Shown: positions 1-4,962 of the stretch, piece after piece | How positions within the stretch are numbered: position 1 is the stretch's first letter | Layout of the letters: every line of letters starts with the position of its first letter | Assembly: GCA_027063105.1 (NCBI GenBank) | Contig: JAMOSL010000156.1 | Coordinates: 1 to 6,192, forward strand | Direction: 5' to 3' | DNA from: Campylobacteraceae bacterium | GTDB taxonomy: Bacteria; Campylobacterota; Campylobacteria; Campylobacterales; Sulfurovaceae | Length of the DNA: 6,192 bases | Notes under the pieces: model-generated | The model's database searches: none | Seen by the model: the letters and a program-made list of their open reading frames with translations, nothing else | What the model was told of the DNA's origin: nothing | Position numbers and translations under genes: made by a program

Positions 1-21
1 ATATCTAAGCTTCTAATATAT

Positions 22-1260
22 CTACTTTACTCCTGCTAAAAATCCACTAGAGAATGCCCATTGTAAGTTATATCCTCCACACGGTCCATCTAAATTTACA
101 ACTTCTCCACAAAAATATACTCCATTAATGATTCTACTCTGCATAGTTTTCGGGTCTATATCTTTAAGTGATACTCCACCTCTTGTAATCATAGCCATAT
201 CAAAACCATTATGTCCAACTATAGTTAGTGGTGTCCATGCCAGAATAGATATTAAACTATCTCTTACTATTCCAGATAACTTTTTAAATGTAATATTTGG
301 GTCTGCATTGACCTCATCACAAAGTGCTAAAGCTATAGAGTGTGGCAAAAGTGTTTGAACCAAGTCAATAACTAACATATCAGGTTTATTAAGTATATTA
401 AAATTAAATTTTCTTCTTATATCTTCTTCATTCAATCCTTTCGTTAAGTTCATAACTAGTGGAACTTCACCTAATTGATCTAATATAGGAGTAATCTCCC
501 TTGAAAAATCTAAAACAACTGGTCCTCTAATTCCATTTGTTGTAAAGATGAGGTCTCCTTTTGCAAATAGTTTTTTATATTTTTTTATGTTAACTCTCAT
601 TTCAACTTTAGGTATAGTATCTGCTCTACATCTGCTTACCCAACTCTCTTTTGTCTGAAGTGGCATCATTGCAGGATATAATGGAGTAATTTTATGTCCC
701 ATATTTCTTGCTAATCTAAAACCATCTCCCTCTGCACCAAGTTTTGGATAACCTAATCCACCTGTTGCAATAACTATCTTCTCAGCTTTAAACTCATGAC
801 TACTTGTTGAAACTATTTTAATATTATTTTCTATATTTATATTCTTAACTGATTGATTAAAATATATTTCTACGCCTATATTATCCATCTCCTTCTGCAA
901 CGCATTCAAAATTGTCTTAGCACTGTGTCCTATTGGAAATACTCTAAACCCATCTGGAGCATCTGTCTCAACTCCAATTGATAAGAAAAACTCTTTTAAA
1001 TTTTCATTATTAAAAGCATTTAATGCATCTGTCATAAATCTTCCATCTCGTCCGAAATGTTGCATAAAGATATCTTTGGGTAGAGTATTTGTTAAATTAC
1101 ATCTTCCACCACCAGTAGCTTTTAATTTTGTACCAATTGAAGATAATTTTTCTAATAAAACCACTTTATTACCATTTCTTGAAGCAATAATTGAAGCCAT
1201 CATACCACTAGCTCCTGCACCTATAACAATTATATTTTTACCAGTTTCATTAGAGTTCAT
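22..1260 (-). CDS. NAD(P)/FAD-dependent oxidoreductase, HI0933/YhiN family flavoprotein
   Basis: Predicted cytosolic flavoprotein of 412 residues, close to the usual length (about 400) of the HI0933/YhiN family; its substrate is not established. The N-terminus holds a Rossmann dinucleotide-binding motif GAGASG at residues 14-19, followed by E37, placed to bind the adenosine ribose of FAD. The family block GGGRCNLTN lies at 50-58, and an IATGG motif typical of two-dinucleotide-binding-domain flavoproteins lies mid-protein. The C-terminus has the family signature CGEVVNLDGPCGGYNLQWAF (384-403), which closes the FAD site. The frame stays open to an ATG at 1326, but I chose the ATG at 1260. It is preceded by AAAAGG at good spacing and puts the Rossmann fold near the N-terminus as in relatives. 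The longer start would add 22 residues and run into the atpB promoter region. It is divergent from atpB. The family assignment is secure; the biochemical role is not. Confidence 0.93.
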   Translation of the reverse strand: MNSNETGKNIIVIGAGASGMMASIIASRNGNKVVLLEKLSSIGTKLKATGGGRCNLTNTLPKDIFMQHFGRDGRFMTDALNAFNNENLKEFFLSIGVETDAPDGFRVFPIGHSAKTILNALQKEMDNIGVEIYFNQSVKNINIENNIKIVSTSSHEFKAEKIVIATGGLGYPKLGAEGDGFRLARNMGHKITPLYPAMMPLQTKESWVSRCRADTIPKVEMRVNIKKYKKLFAKGDLIFTTNGIRGPVVLDFSREITPILDQLGEVPLVMNLTKGLNEEDIRRKFNFNILNKPDMLVIDLVQTLLPHSIALALCDEVNADPNITFKKLSGIVRDSLISILAWTPLTIVGHNGFDMAMITRGGVSLKDIDPKTMQSRIINGVYFCGEVVNLDGPCGGYNLQWAFSSGFLAGVK

Positions 1261-1283
1261 CTTTAGCCTTTTCAAAATCATAC

Positions 1284-1289
1284 AATATA
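1284..1289 (-). promoter_or_regulatory. Possible -10 box for the flavoprotein gene
   Basis: On the minus strand this reads TATATT, 23 bases upstream of the chosen ATG at 1260. A second candidate, TATGAT, lies at 1277-1282 but would leave a leader of only about 10 bases. No clear -35 element is visible. In so AT-rich a region such boxes arise easily by chance, so this is tentative. Confidence 0.22.
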
Positions 1290-1304
1290 TAAGCAAAATA
1301 AAGT

Positions 1305-1310
1305 TATAAT
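1305..1310 (+). promoter_or_regulatory. Likely sigma-70 -10 box for atpB
   Basis: A perfect TATAAT lies 35 bases upstream of the atpB ATG, in the only intergenic region between the divergent flavoprotein and atpB genes. It predicts a transcript start near 1317 and a leader of roughly 29 bases carrying the AGAGG ribosome binding site at 1334-1338. There is no good -35 match at the usual distance. That fits the housekeeping promoters of Campylobacterota, which depend mainly on the -10 box and upstream AT-rich periodicity. It would drive atpB and probably the two coupled genes after it. Confidence 0.5.
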
Positions 1311-1345
1311 CACTCAAAATATTCATACAATAAAGAGGTGTATAG

Positions 1346-2026
1346 ATGAGTGAAAGTGTATTTACTTATATAGGTGCTATTACTGGTCACGGTAGTATGT
1401 TAGTAGTTGTTCATTTACTTTTAGTAGTGTCAATTATTATGATGGTTGTATTATTAGCAACAAAAAGTTTAAAAGCTGTTCCAAATGGTTCTCAAAATAT
1501 TTTAGAAGCATATTTACAAGGTGCTATTTCTATGGGTAGAGATGTTATAGGCGAAGAGTTAGCAAGAAAATATCTTCCACTAGTAGCCACTATTGGTCTA
1601 TTTGTCTTTATATCAAATGTAATAGGTATTATTCCTGGATTTGAATCTCCTACATCAAATATAAATGTAACTTTACCTTTAGCATTACTAGTATTCTTTT
1701 ACTATAATTATGAAGGTATTAAAAAGAACGGTTTCTTTAGTTATTTTGCTCATTTTGCTGGTCCTGTAAAAATTCTAGCTCCATTAATGTTCCCAATTGA
1801 AATTGTATCTCACTTATCAAGAGTGATCTCTCTTAGCTTCCGTTTGTTCGGAAATATTAAGGGTGATGATCTCTTCTTATGGGTACTTTTAATGTTAGCT
1901 CCATGGGTTGCTCCACTTCCTGCATATATTCTATTAACATTTTCTGCTCTTCTTCAGACATTTGTTTTCATGATTTTGATTTATGTATATTTAGCTGGTG
2001 CTGTGGCAATAGAAGATGACCACTAA
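1346..2026 (+). CDS. atpB: F0F1 ATP synthase subunit a
   Basis: Subunit a is the membrane stator of the Fo motor; it forms the proton half-channels next to the c-ring. The product has 226 residues, in the short range known from Campylobacterota (E. coli has 271). Hydrophobic spans run from about residue 21 to the C-terminus. The core signature SLSFRLFGN (162-170) contains R166, equivalent to the essential E. coli Arg210. The E. coli Glu219 position is taken by D175 within GDDL, and Q204 in LLQTFVF corresponds to Gln252. The protein ends in an acidic EDDH tail. The ATG follows AGAGG by 7 bases. No other ATP synthase genes are next to it: the neighbours are a divergent flavoprotein gene and, 12 bases downstream, a small membrane protein gene. 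This split from the main atp operon is typical of Campylobacterota. It is probably transcribed from the TATAAT upstream. Confidence 0.97.
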   Translation: MSESVFTYIGAITGHGSMLVVVHLLLVVSIIMMVVLLATKSLKAVPNGSQNILEAYLQGAISMGRDVIGEELARKYLPLVATIGLFVFISNVIGIIPGFESPTSNINVTLPLALLVFFYYNYEGIKKNGFFSYFAHFAGPVKILAPLMFPIEIVSHLSRVISLSFRLFGNIKGDDLFLWVLLMLAPWVAPLPAYILLTFSALLQTFVFMILIYVYLAGAVAIEDDH

Positions 2027-2038
2027 AAGAGGTTAATA

Positions 2039-2332
2039 ATGAGACTCCAAAGATCAAGACTGAACTCTTTGATTAATTTTCTTCTTGGTGTCTCTTGGGC
2101 TTTAGTTTTTATAAGCTTTGTTGCAACTATAATATCTTATTATCAATTAAGTATTATTATGGCACTTTTTTTAGCTTTCTTTGCATCACTTCCTGCACTA
2201 TTTTTGGTAATTATTTTAGAACATATTTTATCAGAAGAGTCAAAATTAGATGAAATGAAAAAACAGACTAAAATCCTTGAAGATATTAAATCTCAAAATT
2301 CTCAAAAAGAGACTATCTTAGATAAAATCTAA
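2039..2332 (+). CDS. Small two-span membrane protein next to atpB, function unknown
   Basis: This 97-residue protein has no recognised catalytic motif. It starts with a basic, cytoplasmic-looking segment (R2, R5, R7). Two hydrophobic helices follow, at about residues 11-34 and 38-61, joined by a very short turn, so it is predicted as an inner-membrane hairpin with both ends in the cytoplasm. Residues 65-93 are charged and polar, rich in K, E and Q, and could form a helix or short coiled coil. The ATG sits 6 bases after AGAGG, only 12 bases behind atpB, so the two are almost certainly cotranscribed. From memory, Campylobacter jejuni also has a small membrane protein gene (Cj1203c) after atpB; this recollection is unchecked. 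A role in ATP synthase assembly or stability is a guess from position only. Its stop codon overlaps the next start (TAATG). Confidence 0.85.
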   Translation: MRLQRSRLNSLINFLLGVSWALVFISFVATIISYYQLSIIMALFLAFFASLPALFLVIILEHILSEESKLDEMKKQTKILEDIKSQNSQKETILDKI

Positions 2333-2871
2333 TGATAGCCTATGCGATAACAGATCCCTCAACTCTTAGATTTAAGAGCCTTGAAAGGGATTTAAATAAG
2401 TTTTCTATCAAATCTAATATTATCGTATACAGAGATAAAAATAATAAAAACTACAAAAAAAATGCTTATCTTTTTATTACAGAAGCAAAAAAATATCCAT
2501 TTAAAAAAATTCTACTGCACACAGATTTAAACTTAGCAATAGAGTTAAACGCTGATGGAATACACTTAACAAGCCAACAACTAAATTATATAAAAATTGC
2601 AAAAGAATCAAAACTATTTGTTACCGTAAGTACTCATACTCAAGAAGAAGCTCTAAAAGCCCAAGAATTAGGAGCAGATATGATTACATATAGCCCAATA
2701 TTTAATACACCAAACAAAGGTGAGCCAATAGGTCTTAAAGCTTTAAATGATTTATATAAAATTATAAATATTCCCATTATTGCACTAGGTGGTATAATTA
2801 CTGAAGAGCATATAAAAAGTTGCAAAGAGAACGGAGCTTCTGGATTCGCTTCAATCAGATACTTTAAGTGA
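2332..2871 (+). CDS. Thiamine phosphate synthase (ThiE)/TenI family protein
   Basis: This 179-residue TIM-barrel protein belongs to the ThiE/TenI superfamily. True ThiE (about 210 residues) joins HMP-PP to the thiazole phosphate to make thiamine phosphate; TenI is a thiazole tautomerase. Visible family features are AITD at the first strand (residues 5-8), YRDK on strand two, ADGIHL mid-protein, VSTHTQEEALKAQELGAD, SPIFNTPNKGE in the position of the ThiE phosphate-binding loop, and IPIIALGGI near the end. By eye alignment to B. subtilis ThiE, the two metal-ligand aspartates (in VNDD and GQED) are replaced by Thr and Gln. The TenI catalytic His (in FGHVF) is Pro, as in ThiE. The C-terminal helix after the GASGF block is short. 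The protein is therefore best called family-level; synthase activity is doubtful. It has no clear Shine-Dalgarno site and its ATG shares a base with the upstream stop, which suggests reinitiation. No other thiamine genes are in view. Confidence 0.85.
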   Translation: MIAYAITDPSTLRFKSLERDLNKFSIKSNIIVYRDKNNKNYKKNAYLFITEAKKYPFKKILLHTDLNLAIELNADGIHLTSQQLNYIKIAKESKLFVTVSTHTQEEALKAQELGADMITYSPIFNTPNKGEPIGLKALNDLYKIINIPIIALGGIITEEHIKSCKENGASGFASIRYFK

Positions 2872-2878
2872 AAGATAA

Positions 2879-2884
2879 TATACT
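2879..2884 (+). promoter_or_regulatory. Possible -10 box for cobJ
   Basis: TATACT (one mismatch to TATAAT) lies in the 34-base gap before cobJ. It would give a leader of about 15 bases that still includes the AAAAGGA ribosome binding site at 2894-2900. There is no convincing -35 element. It could give cobJ and the overlapping yraN their own transcript, but read-through from the upstream genes is equally possible. Confidence 0.3.
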
Positions 2885-2905
2885 TCGATTTTTAAAAGGA
2901 TTTAA

Positions 2906-3706
2906 ATGGGAAAATTACAATTAGTATCAACTGGTGCAGGTGGAAGTCGTTATCTTACGAATGAGGCAATTATAGCTATAAAAGAGGCTGATTTAATTGT
3001 TGGGTATACTAAATATATAAAAGATTTAAAAGAGTTTGTTAAAGGTAAAGAGATTTACACTTCTGGCATGACAAAAGAGATTGAGAGAGCTACTTATGCA
3101 GTAGAATCAGCTAAAGAGGGTAAGAGTGTTGTACTTATATCCAATGGTGATGCAAATGTTTATGCTATGGGTTCATTAGTTGTTGAACTTTTAGATGTAA
3201 AAGGTTATTGGAATGATATAGAGTATATTTCATTAGCTGGAATAACTTCTGTTTTAGCATTAGCATCAGAGGTTGGAGCTCCATTATCTCAAGACTTTTG
3301 TCTAATATCATTATCAGATAGATTAACAGATTTTGACTTAATCCAAAAAAGAATAAAACTAGCGTTAGAGTGTGATTTTGTAATTGCAATATATAATCCA
3401 AAGAGCAAAAATAGACTTGAACCATATCGTGGAATGTTAGAAAAATTATCAAATATTTCTTCTGATAGAATTATTGTAGTGGCAAGAGATTTAGGTAGAG
3501 AAAAACAATTTATAGAAATAATAACAGCTAAAGAGTTAATAGATTCTGGTGTTGAAAATGACAAAGTCAATATGTCAACTACTATTCTAATAGGAAATTC
3601 AACAACAAAACTAACATCTAATGGAAAAGTATTAACTCCAAGAGGATACCTAAATAAATATGATTTAACTGGAGAGCAAAAAGATGAGTGGAGAAAAGAA
3701 AACTAA
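2906..3706 (+). CDS. cobJ: Precorrin-3B / cobalt-precorrin-3 C(17)-methyltransferase
   Basis: This is an S-adenosylmethionine-dependent tetrapyrrole methyltransferase of corrin-ring synthesis. It methylates C-17 and drives ring contraction on the way to cobalamin; the anaerobic-route name is CbiH. The 266-residue length is normal for the family. Motifs seen are the N-terminal GAGG loop (10-13, where many relatives have GPG), SNGDANVYAMG (79-89, the SAM-binding glycine loop), GAPLSQDFCLISLSD (124-138, a hallmark of CobJ/CbiH), IYNPKSKNR (162-170), STTILIGNS (224-232) and a TPRGY tail. The ATG follows AAAAGGA by 5 bases. The sequence cannot decide between the aerobic and anaerobic route, although a microaerophilic or anaerobic lifestyle would favour CbiH. 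No other cobalamin genes are adjacent, so the pathway is dispersed or lies outside the window. Its last 23 bases overlap yraN in another frame. Confidence 0.94.
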   Translation: MGKLQLVSTGAGGSRYLTNEAIIAIKEADLIVGYTKYIKDLKEFVKGKEIYTSGMTKEIERATYAVESAKEGKSVVLISNGDANVYAMGSLVVELLDVKGYWNDIEYISLAGITSVLALASEVGAPLSQDFCLISLSDRLTDFDLIQKRIKLALECDFVIAIYNPKSKNRLEPYRGMLEKLSNISSDRIIVVARDLGREKQFIEIITAKELIDSGVENDKVNMSTTILIGNSTTKLTSNGKVLTPRGYLNKYDLTGEQKDEWRKEN

Positions 3707-4031
3707 ACAGATAGGAGATGATGCTGAAGCACTAGCAGTAGAATATCTAATGAATCTAAATTATGAGATTATAGAACAAAATTTTTATGCTAGAAAAATG
3801 GGTGAAATTGATATTATTGCAAAGAAAGATAATATTCTACATTTCATTGAGGTTAAAAGTGCAAAAGCAGATTTTGACCCAATATATAATTTAACACCGA
3901 GAAAACTAAGAAGAGTTATAAACTCTACACACTATTATCTAAAAATAAAAAATATAGATATGCCATTCTGTATAGATGCTATAATTATAAGAAAGAATGA
4001 GATAGATTTTATTGAGAATATTTCGATATAA
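3684..4031 (+). CDS. yraN: YraN family (UPF0102) putative endonuclease-fold protein
   Basis: This 115-residue protein is normal length for the UPF0102/YraN family, which has the restriction-endonuclease-like fold of Holliday-junction resolvases. Its cellular role is not settled. The family pattern is complete: an N-terminal helix GDDAEALAVEYL with E15, then GEIDII (40-45) with D43, then FIEVKSA with E56 and K58. Together these form the D-(x)-ExK metal-binding site of this nuclease fold, so the protein could be catalytically active. A segment rich in basic residues, TPRKLRR (about 72-78), follows and may contact nucleic acid. Translation starts at the ATG at 3684, inside the end of cobJ, with GGAGA 8 bases upstream. 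The 23-base overlap argues for translational coupling to cobJ. In many bacteria yraN neighbours RNase HII or rsmI genes; neither is seen here. Confidence 0.92.
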   Translation: MSGEKKTKQIGDDAEALAVEYLMNLNYEIIEQNFYARKMGEIDIIAKKDNILHFIEVKSAKADFDPIYNLTPRKLRRVINSTHYYLKIKNIDMPFCIDAIIIRKNEIDFIENISI

Positions 4032-4032
4032 T
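4027..4032 (+). promoter_or_regulatory. Possible -10 box for the dioxygenase gene
   Basis: A perfect TATAAT spans the yraN stop codon and ends 30 bases before the next ATG, predicting a leader of about 24 bases that contains GAGGA at 4048-4052. A TTGAGA at 4012-4017 is only 9 bases away, too close to act as its -35 box. The surroundings are nearly all A and T, so chance is a real alternative. If real, it would separate dioxygenase expression from the upstream genes. Confidence 0.35.
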
Positions 4033-4062
4033 TAAATATATTTATACGAGGATGGATTATCT

Positions 4063-4848
4063 ATGAAATTAACAAAAGATGAATTAAATTTTTTTAACAA
4101 AAATGGTTATCTTATATTGCGTAACTTTGCTACAAAAAGAGAAACAAAAGCGATATTAGATATTACCTCCGTTCATATTAAATATAAAATAGAACCTATT
4201 GAAACAGAAATAGGTTATCATAGTCACTCTAAGAAATATCGTACAAATATAATAGATTATAATAGTAATAAAAAAGATAAGCAAAAGACTATTAGAAGAT
4301 TAAGACAAGTTTATAATAGAGATATTTTATTTAAAAACTGGATGGAAAGTAAGAAGATTAGACCTATACTCAAGCAAATTTTTAATGATACCCCAGTATT
4401 AACTCTTGCTCATCACAATTCGATAATGACAAAAATGCCTTATTCTAGTACAGAGACAAATTGGCATCAAGATATTAGATATTGGAATTTCAAAAATGAT
4501 TCTCTATTATCTGTATGGTTAGCATTAGATAAAGAAAATAGTAAAAATGGTGTATTAGAATTTATTCCTCAAAGTCATCAAATGAAATTTAAAAAAAAGC
4601 AATTTGATAAAAAAGAGTATTTCAAAGCTGATTATAGATTAAATAAAAATATTATAGAGACAAAAGTAAGCAGTAATTTAAACAGAGGAGATATTGTTCT
4701 ATTCCACTCAAAACTTCTACATCGTGCAAATCAAAATAATACTAAGAAACCTAAAATATCTTTTGTATATACAGTAAGAGCATTATCAAATCCTCCACTA
4801 AAAAATACAAGATCTAGTGGATATCCAGAGGTTATTTTGGATAATTAA
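4063..4848 (+). CDS. Phytanoyl-CoA dioxygenase (PhyH) family Fe(II)/2-oxoglutarate-dependent oxygenase
   Basis: A 261-residue cytosolic protein, no signal peptide. The PhyH-type beginning LTKDELNFFNKNGYLILRNF (3-22) leads into a double-stranded beta-helix core. Iron ligands are visible as H135 and D137 in TNWHQDIRYW, with the distal histidine H220 in HSKLLHRA; the 85-residue spacing fits the family. VWLALDKENSKNGVLEFIPQ (151-170) and the GD at 209-210 before the last His are further family marks. Since the aspartate is present, hydroxylation is expected rather than the halogenation seen in family members lacking it. The arginine that normally holds 2-oxoglutarate about 11 residues after the distal His is not there: the spot is K231, with R239 further on. 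The substrate is unknown; the family covers fatty acyl-CoA, ectoine, nonribosomal peptide and small-metabolite hydroxylases. The ATG follows GAGGA by 10 bases, 31 bases after yraN. It ends tail-to-tail with the gene at 4845-4961. Confidence 0.88.
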   Translation: MKLTKDELNFFNKNGYLILRNFATKRETKAILDITSVHIKYKIEPIETEIGYHSHSKKYRTNIIDYNSNKKDKQKTIRRLRQVYNRDILFKNWMESKKIRPILKQIFNDTPVLTLAHHNSIMTKMPYSSTETNWHQDIRYWNFKNDSLLSVWLALDKENSKNGVLEFIPQSHQMKFKKKQFDKKEYFKADYRLNKNIIETKVSSNLNRGDIVLFHSKLLHRANQNNTKKPKISFVYTVRALSNPPLKNTRSSGYPEVILDN

Positions 4849-4961
4849 ATCTTCCTCTTATAATACTCAACAACACCTAATCCAATTCCAACTAATCCGA
4901 AGATGAAAATGATAGAACCTACTATCACTTCCATGCTTATTGGTTGAGTCATATCAAACAT
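4845..4961 (-). CDS. Small single-span membrane protein (38 aa) immediately downstream of ileS
   Basis: This is a 38-codon reading frame not assigned to any family I recognise. It starts with ATG one base after the ileS stop (TAA, one A, ATG). AGAGG inside the end of ileS lies 12 bases upstream, a slightly long but usable spacing. A second in-frame ATG at 4952 would give 35 residues but is badly spaced. The product has a short polar N-terminus (about residues 1-10), one hydrophobic helix from about V12 to V31 rich in glycine (G15, G22, G25, G27, G29), and a basic end YYKRKI. By the positive-inside rule the C-terminus should be cytoplasmic. The glycine spacing would suit helix packing against a partner. 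The position argues for translation coupled to ileS. It overlaps the end of the convergent dioxygenase gene by 4 bases. Protein-like composition and context support it; function is unknown. Confidence 0.68.
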   Translation of the reverse strand: MFDMTQPISMEVIVGSIIFIFGLVGIGLGVVEYYKRKI

Positions 4962-4962
4962 T

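Noticed and set aside
1..21. Short AT-rich stretch at the left edge, downstream of the flavoprotein gene
   Set aside because: It is too short to judge; no hairpin with a T-run, repeat or gene start can be supported.
128..358. Plus-strand open frame inside the flavoprotein gene
   Set aside because: It is antisense to a well-supported gene, has no family features or ribosome binding site, and looks like a shadow frame, as does the one at 1076-1309.
1261..1326. A 22-codon N-terminal extension of the minus-strand flavoprotein starting at 1326
   Set aside because: The extension is hydrophobic and cysteine-containing, lies before the Rossmann fold where relatives have nothing, and covers the likely atpB promoter. 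The ATG at 1260 has an AAAAGG site at good spacing.
3165..3570. Two overlapping minus-strand frames opposite cobJ, and another opposite the ThiE/TenI-like gene at 2640-2825
   Set aside because: They are complementary to conserved coding sequence, have biased hydrophobic composition and no recognisable domain or start site.
4052..4066. A four-codon upstream frame (ATG GAT TAT CTA TGA) overlapping the dioxygenase start
   Set aside because: The ATG is part of the GAGGATG ribosome binding region itself and lacks its own upstream site. Such tiny frames are expected by chance in this base composition.
4827..4858. Possible terminator hairpin AGAGG/CCTCT at the convergent gene ends
   Set aside because: The stem is only 5 base pairs with a 22-base loop, with at best a weak inner TTAT/ATAA pair. 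There is no run of T on either strand, so an intrinsic terminator is not supported.
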